39,735 nucleotides of DNA from a bacterium (GTDB lineage: Bacteria; UBP14; UBA6098; JAFGQG01), in contig JAFGQG010000026.1 in the NCBI GenBank assembly GCA_016935765.1, forward strand, positions 1-39,735, written 5' to 3'. The notes beneath the pieces were generated by a model. It searched no databases and was not told the DNA's origin. It saw nothing but the letters and a program-made list of their open reading frames with translations. Below are positions 1-7,209 of the stretch, in pieces. A program made the position numbers and the translations under genes. Each line of letters begins with the position of its first letter. Position 1 is the stretch's first letter.

Positions 1-16
1 ATGAAAAGGAGAGTAT

Positions 17-283
17 ATGCCTGACCTTTTTGAGAAAGAGATTGATTGGACGCCGCCAGCGGATTTCGAAGAGGGCTTGAACAAGCTTCAAAATATAGTG
101 GATGCTCTGGAGAGCGGAAATTTAAAACTTGAAGAAGGTATACAGATTTTCAAAGAAGCGACTCATCTAGCGAAATGGTGTTCGGAACAACTTAAAGAAG
201 CCGAAAACAATATCAAAGTATTAATTGCTGAGGAAGGGAGTTTCAAACTTGAAGAATTCGAAGTGGAAGAAACTGAAGACTAA
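17..283 (+). CDS. xseB: Exonuclease VII small subunit
   Basis: This 88-residue protein matches the small subunit of exonuclease VII, which joins several copies to one XseA large subunit to degrade single-stranded DNA in the cytoplasm. Visible family features are the segment FEEGLNKLQNIVDALESG (about residues 18-35), the following LKLEEGIQIFKEA, and the all-helical two-helix layout with an acidic tail. Length is normal for the family. The ATG at 17 has a strong AGGAG site at about 7-11. An upstream gene, perhaps xseA, may end within the first 24 bases, but too little is visible to call it. The 3' end overlaps the next gene by 35 bases, so the two are probably co-transcribed. Confidence 0.93.
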   Translation: MPDLFEKEIDWTPPADFEEGLNKLQNIVDALESGNLKLEEGIQIFKEATHLAKWCSEQLKEAENNIKVLIAEEGSFKLEEFEVEETED

Positions 284-1283
284 GGCAGTTTTTTTAAATC
301 TCCTTTCTTTGATAATACTGTCTATGACATTCTCATGTTTTTTAGGAGAACCCAAATTATCCCCGGCGTACGATTTTGTTAAGAAAGGAGATGCGCTCCT
401 TGAGCAGGGTGACCTGGATGAAGCTATCTCCATGTATCACAAAGCCTTAGAATACGACCCAGAGTTCGGAGCAGCATACCTTGGTCTGGGAAGGGTCTGG
501 CTTAAAAAGGATACTCCTATCAGGGCAAGATTGTTCCTGCATAAAGCAATTCAGCTCGATAAGGAATTGACTGCTGTATATGGTTACCTGGGTGATATCT
601 ATTACGACCAGGGTGAGTTCGAAAGAGCGATTGAGTATTACCGAAAATGTAAACCAACTGATCCAATTTACATAGACGCGCGTTATAAAATCGGGAATCA
701 TTACCTGGAACATGGTGAATTCGAAAAGGCTGAAAAAGAATTTAGATTGGTACTGGAAAATACTGAACATTGGGGTGCTTATTGGGGTTTGGGGAGAATA
801 TTCAGGGAAAAAGGAGATTTGGAAAAAGCTAATGAAATGTTGATGTCCGCGTATAAACTGCGTAAGGATCCCAATATTTGCTTTGACCTGGGATTGATAT
901 TAGCAGAATTGGATAGACCTGAAACCGCATACCTACTTTTAAAGATATTTACTAATGCTAATGGAAATAAAGCTGACAAAGAGATTATTGACGTGATAGA
1001 AGAACTTGAAAATGAATATATCGGAAAGCCTAATACATCAGATGGTAATAAACTTATGGTTGATTATAACCTGAAATGCGGAGAGAAGCTAGAAGTCTCC
1101 ATCTATAACCTTGATGGTTCGAAGGTTCGAATGATATTCAAGGGTTACCTTAGCAGAGGCAACTATAAGTGGGATTGGGACGGTAAAAATGACAGTGGCA
1201 ACAGTGTTCCTTACGGAATCTACCTGGCAAATATTGACGGGGAAAGTTTTATTTACACAACCAAAGTGCAGTATATGAATTGA
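249..1283 (+). CDS. TPR lipoprotein with C-terminal FlgD-like Ig domain
   Basis: I place the start at TTG 249, because AAGGGAG ends 8 bases upstream at 240; a longer frame from TTG 225 has no comparable site. This gives 344 residues. The N-terminus is basic (KNSKWKKLKTK), followed by a hydrophobic stretch and a lipobox-like TFSC, so the protein is probably a lipoprotein anchored at about Cys30; the -3 residue is not ideal. Residues from about 40 to 260 are tandem tetratricopeptide repeats (for example GDLDEAISMYHKALEYDP). The last 75 or so resemble the FlgD-like Ig domain, with WDWDGKNDSGNSVPYGIY. TPR arrays bind other proteins; the partner is unknown. It overlaps xseB and precedes the mla genes by 56 bases. 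It may serve envelope assembly, but that is inference. Confidence 0.85.
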   Translation: MKNSKWKKLKTKAVFLNLLSLIILSMTFSCFLGEPKLSPAYDFVKKGDALLEQGDLDEAISMYHKALEYDPEFGAAYLGLGRVWLKKDTPIRARLFLHKAIQLDKELTAVYGYLGDIYYDQGEFERAIEYYRKCKPTDPIYIDARYKIGNHYLEHGEFEKAEKEFRLVLENTEHWGAYWGLGRIFREKGDLEKANEMLMSAYKLRKDPNICFDLGLILAELDRPETAYLLLKIFTNANGNKADKEIIDVIEELENEYIGKPNTSDGNKLMVDYNLKCGEKLEVSIYNLDGSKVRMIFKGYLSRGNYKWDWDGKNDSGNSVPYGIYLANIDGESFIYTTKVQYMN

Positions 1284-1339
1284 TTGTGAAAAATGGTGAG
1301 CAGAGATAGGGTAATTGTGTAAAAAGAGGATGAGTGTGA

Positions 1340-2098
1340 ATGTTCGATAAGGCAGAAAAATTTTTAATAGCTATCTATAACCTTTCGGTTTTGTCCTTCA
1401 GGGCTATAAAGAACATGTTCATACCCCCTTATTATGGAGGGGAGATATTGAACCAGATGGTTCATATTGGAGTAAAATCGTTGCCGATTGTGCTACTAAC
1501 TTCTTTATTCACGGGTATGGTGATGGCACTTCAGACCGGTTACGAGATCATAAGATTCGGCGCGAAAATATACATTGGAACGATCGTAACATTGTCGATG
1601 ATAAGGGAACTTGGACCGGTTCTAACCGGGCTTGTGATATCAGGCAGGATTGGAGCCGGGATCGCCGCTGAGTTAGGTTCTATGAATGTAACAGAGCAGA
1701 TCGATGCGATGAGAGCAATGGCGACTGACCCCATTAAAAAACTTGTTTCAACCAGGTTGTTATCCGGGTTGATAATGATACCAGCCCTAACTGTTATTTC
1801 TGATCTTATGGGTATAATAGGCGGTTTGATTATAGCTAACACTTATTTTGGTATATCACTGGATTTTTATAGGTTTACTATTTTCGCTGAACTGTTCGTT
1901 AGTGATATTGTTATGGGTATTGCGAAACCTATTTTCTTTGCATTGATAATAATACTCATTGCCTGTTATAAGGGTTTTACTACAACCGGAGGCACGGAAG
2001 GGGTCGGAAAATCAACAACTCAGGCTGTTGTTATCTCATCGATTTTAATTTTGGTAAGTGATTACTTCTTGACTAAATTACTCTTCATGATATTTTAG
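1340..2098 (+). CDS. mlaE: MlaE-family ABC transporter permease (MCE lipid transport)
   Basis: This 252-residue inner-membrane permease belongs to the MlaE/YrbE family (DUF140), which moves phospholipids between the inner and outer membranes together with an MCE protein and an ATPase. Family hallmarks are the central RELGPVLTGLVISGRIGAGIAAELG stretch (quoted in part: RELGPVLTGL, then SGRIGAGIAAELG), the TEQIDAMRAM coupling segment and KGFTTTGGTEGVG near the C-terminus. About five hydrophobic segments are visible. ATG 1340 has AGAGGA at 1325-1330. The stop codon is 4 bases before mlaF, indicating translational coupling. Length is normal (E. coli MlaE is about 260). Confidence 0.95.
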   Translation: MFDKAEKFLIAIYNLSVLSFRAIKNMFIPPYYGGEILNQMVHIGVKSLPIVLLTSLFTGMVMALQTGYEIIRFGAKIYIGTIVTLSMIRELGPVLTGLVISGRIGAGIAAELGSMNVTEQIDAMRAMATDPIKKLVSTRLLSGLIMIPALTVISDLMGIIGGLIIANTYFGISLDFYRFTIFAELFVSDIVMGIAKPIFFALIIILIACYKGFTTTGGTEGVGKSTTQAVVISSILILVSDYFLTKLLFMIF

Positions 2099-2102
2099 AA
2101 TT

Positions 2103-2840
2103 ATGATTCAACTGCAAAATATTAATAAGTCATTCAACGGTTTGAAGGTACTTGACTCGTTATCCCTGGAGATAAGTACAGGTGAGACCATGCTTGTACT
2201 GGGAAGAAGCGGGTGCGGAAAAAGTGTGCTTCTCAAGATAATTTTAAGATTGATTTTGTTCGATGCCGGGAAAATTATCGTAGATGAAACTGATACTTCG
2301 GATTTTACAGAAGAGGAAATGATTCCGGTGAGAAAAAAGATAGGGATGCTGTTCCAGGGCGCGGCATTGTTCGATTCCATGACAGTAGGGCAAAACCTGG
2401 CATATCCGTTAGTGGAACACACTAAGTTTTCTTCTGATGAAATAAATGAACGGGTAAAGGAAATGCTGCGCTTCGTTGAGATGGATGGAACTGAAGAAAA
2501 AATGCCCTCTGAGCTTTCAGGTGGAATGAAGAAAAGGGTCGCGCTCGCAAGAGCAATGATAATGCACCCCGACTATTTATTCTATGACGAACCCACCACA
2601 GGACTCGATCCGATAACTGCTAATACTATCAACGACCTTATCATTCGAACCCAAAAAAAATACAATGTTACTTCGATAGTAGTGACACATGACCTGGTTA
2701 GCGCTTTTAAGGTGGGTAACAGGTTTTCATTTATTCATGACGGGAAAATTTGTTTTACAGGGTCAAAAGAAGAATTTCTAAACAATAAACAAGAGGCAAT
2801 AAAAAGTTTTTTAAGTGATGCATTATGGAAAACTATTTAA
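2103..2840 (+). CDS. mlaF: MlaF-family ABC transporter ATP-binding protein
   Basis: This 245-residue cytoplasmic ATPase powers the MlaE permease. Every ABC motif is intact: Walker A GRSGCGKS (34-41), Q-loop Q85 in MLFQGAALF, signature LSGGMKKR (138-145), Walker B YLFYDEP with D162 and E163, and the switch His196 in VVTHD. The GAALFDSMTV segment after the Q-loop is typical of the MlaF/Ttg2A group. The start lies 4 bases after the mlaE stop with no strong ribosome site, so it probably relies on coupling. The end overlaps mlaD by 16 bases. Confidence 0.95.
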   Translation: MIQLQNINKSFNGLKVLDSLSLEISTGETMLVLGRSGCGKSVLLKIILRLILFDAGKIIVDETDTSDFTEEEMIPVRKKIGMLFQGAALFDSMTVGQNLAYPLVEHTKFSSDEINERVKEMLRFVEMDGTEEKMPSELSGGMKKRVALARAMIMHPDYLFYDEPTTGLDPITANTINDLIIRTQKKYNVTSIVVTHDLVSAFKVGNRFSFIHDGKICFTGSKEEFLNNKQEAIKSFLSDALWKTI

Positions 2841-3796
2841 GAACTAGTAGAAGAAAAAAAATAGCAGTAGGTATATTAATAGTAGTAGCGATCTTGATAG
2901 TAGGTTTAGCTATTCTTGGTATTGGAACTGAAGAGGGTGTATTTAAAAGAAGGTACGTGCTTAAGCTGTCTATGAAGGAGGTCTCTGGTCTGCAGGACGG
3001 AGCTCCTGTTCAACTTGCAGGTCTAAGAGTTGGTTCAGTAACCGATATTGCATTCAAGGATAAAAATGGGGGGGAACAGTACCTGGAAGTCATCTTGAAG
3101 ATAAACAAGAAGGTAAAAGATAGGATCAGAGAGAGCTCAATCGCAAGGATATCGACAATGGGTTTGCTGGGAGATAAATACGTTGAGATCTCACTGGGAG
3201 ATAAGGATTCCAGGGTACTGGAGGATGGGGAAATAATGAAAAGCATCCCACCCGCTGATATAACAAGAATACTAACCCAGGGAACTGATATTATCGATGA
3301 TGCAAGGGAAATCGCGAAGAACCTGAAGGATATCTCTTACAAAATAAACGAAGGGACAGGTTCGTTAGGTATGTTTCTTAATGATCCCTGGTTATACTTT
3401 GATATTGATGAGATACTCGGCATTATGAGAAGCCTGGCTGTCCAGATGGAGAAGGGAGAAAGTACAATAGGTGCGTTAATGACCGATAGAACCTTGTATG
3501 ATGATCTCACGACTTCTCTTAAGGACTTTTCACGGTTCATCGATACACTTCAAAACAGCCAGGGCATTGAAATGATAAAGGATACAACCTTTTTCAATAA
3601 TATAACTTTAACAGCATCCAGGTTGAACGATATCCTGGCTAGATTCGAAAGCAAACAAGGGACAGCAGGGCTGCTGCTGAATGACAGGGAACTCCACGAT
3701 GAGTTGGTTAAAACACTTTCGGATTTCGAAGCCTTGATAAACGATGTTAATAAGAATCCCAAGAAATACATCAGGTTCAGTATTTTTGACTTTTAA
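2825..3796 (+). CDS. mlaD: MlaD-family MCE-domain substrate-binding protein
   Basis: This 323-residue protein has one N-terminal membrane segment (about residues 12-34) and one MCE domain (about 43-140) with the typical GLQDGAPVQLAGLRVG and GLLGDKYVEISLG segments. MCE proteins form periplasmic hexamer rings that shuttle lipids. The roughly 180-residue helical extension after the MCE domain is longer than in E. coli MlaD (183 residues in total) and could form a longer tube or coiled-coil, as in other long MCE proteins. It contains a loosely repeated element (GSLGMFLNDPWLY, then STIGALMTDRTLYDDL, then GTAGLLLNDRELHDEL), a pattern seen in many MCE C-termini. The ATG lies inside mlaF. No mlaB or mlaC follows. 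Confidence 0.93.
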   Translation: MENYLRTSRRKKIAVGILIVVAILIVGLAILGIGTEEGVFKRRYVLKLSMKEVSGLQDGAPVQLAGLRVGSVTDIAFKDKNGGEQYLEVILKINKKVKDRIRESSIARISTMGLLGDKYVEISLGDKDSRVLEDGEIMKSIPPADITRILTQGTDIIDDAREIAKNLKDISYKINEGTGSLGMFLNDPWLYFDIDEILGIMRSLAVQMEKGESTIGALMTDRTLYDDLTTSLKDFSRFIDTLQNSQGIEMIKDTTFFNNITLTASRLNDILARFESKQGTAGLLLNDRELHDELVKTLSDFEALINDVNKNPKKYIRFSIFDF

Positions 3797-3848
3797 TGGG
3801 ATTCTATAATATATAAACATTTGCAAAATTCAGAGAAAGTGAGAGAAA

Positions 3849-4946
3849 ATGGAAGCGAAGAAGACACCATTTTACAACAACCATATAGCTCATCGAGCGA
3901 AGATGGTCGATTTCTGCGGGTTCAGAATGCCTATTCAATACCATGGGATCGTACCGGAACACCGGGCAGTAAGGAGAAAAGTAGGGATTTTTGATGTATC
4001 ACACATGGGCGAGTTCATTGTTAAAGGACCAACCGCTTTGAATTTTCTGCAGAAAATGACCACAAACGATGTCTCAAAGCTCGAACCATACCGTGTACAA
4101 TATTCATCAATGTGCTATGATGATGGGGGAATCGTTGATGACCTTCTCGTTTACAGGTTGCCGGATAAGTACATGTTAGTAGTCAATGCTTCGAACCTGC
4201 AAAAGGATTTTGATTGGCTGGATTCACATAAACCACCCTTTGGCGTCGATCTGATAAACGTTAGCGATGAGAACGCTTTGATCGCCCTGCAAGGACCAAA
4301 AGCGCAATCCGTTTTAAGTAAATTAACCGGTATAAACCTGGACGAACTGCAGTACTACTGGGCTTCCGAGGGTAAAGTGCTCGAGACCGATGCGATAGTG
4401 TCGCGAACAGGTTATACTGGCGAGGATGGCTTCGAGATATACCTGCCTCCTGAAGCCGGCGAGAAGATTTGGGATGCAATGATAGAAGCAGGCAGCACCT
4501 TTGAGATCGAACCGATTGGTCTCGGCGCAAGGGATACCCTTAGGTTGGAAATGTGCTACGCACTCTATGGAAATGACATCGACAAAACCACTAACCCGTT
4601 CGATGCGAAATTAGGATGGATAGTTAAACTTGAAAAGGGTGATTTTATCGGCAGGGACGCATTGATCGATAAAAAAACCGCTGGTATCAAGCGAAGACTG
4701 GTGGCGTTCGAACTCAAGGAAAGAGGATTCCCAAGACAGCATTATAAGATATTCAAAAATGGCAGCGAAGTGGGCGAAGTTACAAGCGGAACGTTTTCAC
4801 CTTCATTAAATAAGGGAATCGGCATGGGTTATGTCCCCAGGGAGATGGCTTCAGAAGATAACCCCATACAAATCCAGATAAGGGATAATTTCCTGGAAGC
4901 AGTGATTGTAAAACCCCCTTTCTGGAAAAAAGGAAGCCACAAGTAG
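3849..4946 (+). CDS. gcvT: Aminomethyltransferase (glycine cleavage system T protein)
   Basis: At 365 residues this matches the length of E. coli GcvT (364). The enzyme transfers the methylene carbon of glycine from the lipoyl arm of H protein to tetrahydrofolate, releasing ammonia. Recognised segments are MVDFCGFRMPIQY (19-31), VGIFDVSHMGE (45-55), GGIVDDLLVY (93-102, carrying the folate-contacting Asp pair 97-98), SRTGYTGEDGFEIY, and EVTSGTFSPSLNKGIGMGYV near the end. It stands alone here: gcvH, gcvPA and gcvPB are not in the window and must lie elsewhere if the pathway is complete. The ATG has a weak GAGAGAAA leader. It follows mlaD by 52 bases with no obvious terminator, so it could share the mla transcript. 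Confidence 0.96.
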   Translation: MEAKKTPFYNNHIAHRAKMVDFCGFRMPIQYHGIVPEHRAVRRKVGIFDVSHMGEFIVKGPTALNFLQKMTTNDVSKLEPYRVQYSSMCYDDGGIVDDLLVYRLPDKYMLVVNASNLQKDFDWLDSHKPPFGVDLINVSDENALIALQGPKAQSVLSKLTGINLDELQYYWASEGKVLETDAIVSRTGYTGEDGFEIYLPPEAGEKIWDAMIEAGSTFEIEPIGLGARDTLRLEMCYALYGNDIDKTTNPFDAKLGWIVKLEKGDFIGRDALIDKKTAGIKRRLVAFELKERGFPRQHYKIFKNGSEVGEVTSGTFSPSLNKGIGMGYVPREMASEDNPIQIQIRDNFLEAVIVKPPFWKKGSHK

Positions 4947-4975
4947 AGTAGAAAATAAAACCTCTTGAGTCAGTC

Positions 4976-5026
4976 GGATGATTGTATTTATAAGAAACAG
5001 GATAAATGAGATATAAATAATCATCC
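4976..5026. repeat. 51-base inverted repeat between gcvT and the ttcA-like gene
   Basis: The arms GGATGATT (4976-4983) and ATTTATA (4986-4992) pair with TATAAAT (5012-5018) and AATCATCC (5019-5026). That gives 15 pairs with a 2-base bulge and a 19-base loop. There is no T-run directly after it, so it is not a standard intrinsic terminator, though it could shield the 3' end of the gcvT mRNA. Three CATCC words spaced by 8 bases (5022, 5030, 5038) follow the right arm. Confidence 0.6.
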
Positions 5027-5113
5027 AACCATCCAGTCATCCCGTGGAAGTTGTGGTATATTTCGATTTAATTTACATAATTAAATTGCATAATAACCTT
5101 ATTTTATAAATAT

Positions 5114-5884
5114 ATGTCAATTCTTCATAAATTATCTACTTCCAAACTCGAGACTCTTCTAAAAAGAAAAATTCGAAAAGCAGCTCATATCTTTCGCCTT
5201 ATCTCGGAAGGTGACCGGATATTGGTAGGTCTTTCGGGCGGCGCTGATTCGTCAGCACTTTTCAAACTGATTACGCAAAGCGACCTCAGGTGGTATAATA
5301 AAGTAGAATTTATACCAATTCACGTTGACCCGGGATTCGTTTCTTCTGATACCCGGATTAAGGATACCCTTAGTGATTTCTGCGCCACTCTCGGGTATGA
5401 ATTAATAAGTATCGATACTAACATAGCCGAGATAGCATTCAGGGAAGATGCCAGGTTCAATCCCTGTTTCACTTGTTCCAGAATGAGAAGAAAGGTATTG
5501 ATTGAAAAGGCTGAAGAGCTTAAATGCAATAAAATAGCCCTGGCTCATCATAAAGAAGATATAATTGAAACACTGTTTCTAAATATCTTTTTCGGGAAAG
5601 AAATCAGTACGATGGTTCCGCTCCAGGAACTGTTTGAAGGCAGATTTTATCTTATTAGACCTCTGGCTTTTTGTAATGAGAATTACTTAAAAAAATATGC
5701 TGAAAGGTTATTATTACCGAACTTTTCGGATATCTGTCCCCACTCTGGAAAAACGAAAAGGCACCAAATCAAGAAAATGCTTGAAAATTTTGAAAAGGAT
5801 AATCCCGGAATACGGGAAAATGTATTTCGAGCCCTTTTTAATGTTAACGAGGATTATCTGCTTCAAAAATTCATCGCAAAGTGA
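5114..5884 (+). CDS. TtcA-type tRNA 2-thiolation protein (PP-loop ATPase)
   Basis: This 256-residue protein belongs to the TtcA/TilS/Ncs6 PP-loop family. It has the PP-loop SGGADS (41-46), HVDPGF (70-75), the CFTCSRMRR segment giving C118-x-x-C121, and AHHKEDIIETLFLN (144-157). A third cysteine, C208 in NFSDICPHSGKTKR, falls where TtcA has its third iron-sulfur ligand. TtcA uses a [4Fe-4S] cluster and ATP to make 2-thiocytidine at tRNA position 32. The three cysteines favour TtcA over TilS, which lacks the cluster; related thiolases with similar motifs cannot be excluded, so I withhold the symbol. The start is ATG 5114, with little visible ribosome site. Confidence 0.85.
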   Translation: MSILHKLSTSKLETLLKRKIRKAAHIFRLISEGDRILVGLSGGADSSALFKLITQSDLRWYNKVEFIPIHVDPGFVSSDTRIKDTLSDFCATLGYELISIDTNIAEIAFREDARFNPCFTCSRMRRKVLIEKAEELKCNKIALAHHKEDIIETLFLNIFFGKEISTMVPLQELFEGRFYLIRPLAFCNENYLKKYAERLLLPNFSDICPHSGKTKRHQIKKMLENFEKDNPGIRENVFRALFNVNEDYLLQKFIAK

Positions 5885-5892
5885 AATTTTTA

Positions 5893-5938
5893 TTGCAAAA
5901 TGCAACAATAGCTACTCCCAGTACTTGTGTTGCAAAAT
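5893..5938. repeat. Direct and inverted short repeats upstream of first pilin
   Basis: TTGCAAAAT occurs at 5893-5901 and again at 5930-5938. TGCAACA (5901-5907) is the inverse of TGTTGCA (5928-5934). They sit in the 177-base gap after the ttcA-like gene. They could form a hairpin at that gene's 3' end or be a binding site upstream of the pilin promoter; neither can be chosen from sequence alone. Confidence 0.35.
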
Positions 5939-5991
5939 TCTGTTAGTTACACAACTCATTGATTAATAATTATTTAGAACTTTTTTACCTT

Positions 5992-6018
5992 CTTTGGCAC
6001 GCATTTTGAGATAATTAT
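5992..6018 (+). promoter_or_regulatory. Promoter-like element of first pilin (CTTTGGC-N12-ATAATTAT, sigma-54-like)
   Basis: CTTTGGC at 5992-5998 is followed after 12 bases by ATAATTAT at 6011-6018. The identical arrangement lies upstream of the second pilin. Here the left part reads TTGGCACG, then four bases, then TTGA, with GG and the second G at the spacing of a sigma-54 -24/-12 promoter; the -12 C is replaced by A. A sigma-70 reading (TTGGCA, 16-base spacer, TATACT at 6016-6021) is an alternative. Either would start transcription roughly 35-40 bases before the pilin ATG. Confidence 0.5.
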
Positions 6019-6061
6019 ACTCGAAAGAACATAATAACTTATGAAACACAGGAGGTGTAAA

Positions 6062-6487
6062 ATGAAGTTTTTCAGAACCAAAAAGGGCTTTACTTTGATC
6101 GAACTGATGATTGTAGTCGTGATCATAGGTATTCTTGCAGCTCTCGCAATTCCGAGATTCATGAAAGCAAGTTTGAAAGCTAAAATTTCCGAGGCAAAAG
6201 GTCTTGTGAAACAGATATATACACTGAACCAGGCTTTCTATCAGGAACAGGGTCACTTTGTTACTGGTAACCGTCTGACTGAAGGAACGACTTGGGAAGG
6301 CGATGGCGAGACAACGGCTGATAGTATCGGTTTTGATCTGCCTACCGGAACTCCCAGGTTCGACTATTATGTAAGAGCTGCTGGCGCTGCTACAGCCCTT
6401 CCTAATGGTGCCGATAACGCAGTTGATAACAATATCGATTCGGTTGTTATAACCGCAGCTGGTAACATCGAAGTGTACTGGCAATAA
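6062..6487 (+). CDS. Type IV pilin / pseudopilin, first copy
   Basis: I place the start at ATG 6062, because a strong AGGAGG (6050-6055) lies 6 bases upstream and the resulting leader is the right length; the longer in-frame ATG at 6041 would put that site inside the coding region. The product is 141 residues. The class III leader MKFFRTKKG is cut by prepilin peptidase before F10, and the mature N-terminus FTLIELMIVV has the conserved Glu at mature position 5, followed by the hydrophobic helix to IPRFMKASLK. The globular part contains FDLPTGTPRFDYY and ends VYWQ. No pilus motor, prepilin peptidase or secretin gene is in the window. It may be a major pilin or a secretion pseudopilin. Confidence 0.9.
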   Translation: MKFFRTKKGFTLIELMIVVVIIGILAALAIPRFMKASLKAKISEAKGLVKQIYTLNQAFYQEQGHFVTGNRLTEGTTWEGDGETTADSIGFDLPTGTPRFDYYVRAAGAATALPNGADNAVDNNIDSVVITAAGNIEVYWQ

Positions 6488-6515
6488 TTTTGAAGCCCAA
6501 TAACCAAACAAATAT

Positions 6516-6547
6516 AGGGGTAGTCTCACAAAGGCTACCCCTTTTTT
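6516..6547 (+). terminator. Intrinsic terminator after first pilin
   Basis: AGGGGTAGTC (6516-6525) pairs with GGCTACCCCT (6533-6542) around a 7-base loop, and six T residues follow (6542-6547). It lies 29 bases past the pilin stop. It would end the first pilin transcript, or lower read-through so that the two pilin genes are expressed at different levels. Confidence 0.88.
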
Positions 6548-6613
6548 GTGCCAAGATACTGAACATGATAGTAAATGAATATAAAATGAGAATTGATAAA
6601 CAAATGTGCTTGA

Positions 6614-6640
6614 CTTTGGCTTTTTTTTTTGAATAATTAT
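6614..6640 (+). promoter_or_regulatory. Promoter-like element of second pilin (CTTTGGC-N12-ATAATTAT)
   Basis: CTTTGGC (6614-6620) and ATAATTAT (6633-6640) are separated by 12 bases, exactly as upstream of the first pilin. The spacer is a run of ten T followed by GA. A strict sigma-54 reading is off by one base here because the G falls at 6631. An overlapping sigma-70 reading is TTGACT (6610-6615), 16-base spacer, AATAAT (6632-6637). Duplication of the whole promoter-plus-gene unit explains the similarity. Confidence 0.48.
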
Positions 6641-6679
6641 TTGTAAGCATCTCAAAATTCTTTGATTTAGGGTAAAAGG

Positions 6680-7108
6680 ATGAAGTTGGCTAGAAATAAA
6701 AAAGGATTCACTTTGATTGAACTGATGGTGGTAGTGCTGATCATTGGTGTACTGGCAGCACTGGCTATCCCGAGGTTCACAAAGGCTAGTCTTAAGGCAA
6801 AATTGGCAGAACCGGAAATGATTATCAAGCAGATTTATACTTTAAATATTGCTTTCTACCAGCTTGAAGGTCACAATATTAAAGCGTACCGGATTACAGA
6901 TGGTACCCACTATTTCGATAATGACTCCAAAAGGATAGCGGATAGCCTGGGATTTTCAATTCCCACCGGTACTCCAAGGTTCGATTATTATACAAGAGCA
7001 GATGGCTCTGTTGTCGCCCTTCCAAATGGAACCGATGATTTTGCCGTAAACGACCTCGATTCAGTCTTCATAAATAAAAAGGGTGATATACACATTGCAT
7101 GGAAATAA
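6680..7108 (+). CDS. Type IV pilin / pseudopilin, second copy
   Basis: This 142-residue protein is a paralogue of the preceding pilin. It has the leader MKLARNKKG, cleavage before F10, and mature start FTLIELMVVV with Glu at position 5. The two share IPRF.KASLKAK, KQIYTLN.AFYQ, GF.(L/I)PTGTPRFDYY, and a DSV near the C-terminus, and differ mainly in the surface loops around residues 70-90. The weak leader GGGTAAAAGG precedes ATG 6680, compared with AGGAGG for the first copy, so its translation may be lower. Tandem duplication is the simplest origin. Its stop is 101 bases from the converging end of dxr. Confidence 0.9.
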   Translation: MKLARNKKGFTLIELMVVVLIIGVLAALAIPRFTKASLKAKLAEPEMIIKQIYTLNIAFYQLEGHNIKAYRITDGTHYFDNDSKRIADSLGFSIPTGTPRFDYYTRADGSVVALPNGTDDFAVNDLDSVFINKKGDIHIAWK

Positions 7109-7179
7109 CTAGATTCGTTCTGCTATTTGCCTGTTCTATTTAGTATTTAAATTAGCCCAAACAGTTGTAATTTCAATTT

Positions 7180-7189
7180 CCCCCCCCCC
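7180..7189. repeat. C10 homopolymer between converging genes
   Basis: Ten consecutive C residues lie between the stop codons of the second pilin and dxr. No clear intrinsic terminator is visible in this 101-base spacer. Being outside genes and away from starts, it is unlikely to switch expression; the length may vary or be a sequencing artefact. Confidence 0.7.
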
Positions 7190-7209
7190 TTTCAAAATGC
7201 AGGTTGTTC

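Noticed and set aside
1..24. Possible end of an upstream gene such as xseA
   Set aside because: Two frames have stops here (TGA at 2-4 and at 22-24), leaving at most seven residues to judge, so no feature is supported.
225..248. Upstream TTG start for the TPR lipoprotein
   Set aside because: No ribosome site precedes it, while TTG 249 has AAGGGAG at the right distance.
5697..5966. 89-codon + strand ORF overlapping the end of the ttcA-like gene
   Set aside because: It is out of frame with a clear gene and resembles no family.
6041..6061. Upstream in-frame ATG for the first pilin
   Set aside because: It precedes the AGGAGG site and would give an overlong leader; ATG 6062 fits the pilin leader and the ribosome site.
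5963..6655. 230-codon - strand ORF opposite the first pilin
   Set aside because: It is antisense to a well-supported pilin and its terminator, and its sequence has no recognisable domain.
7109..7209. Bidirectional terminator between the converging pilin and dxr genes
   Set aside because: Only a C10 run and AT-rich DNA are visible; no stem with a T-run was found.
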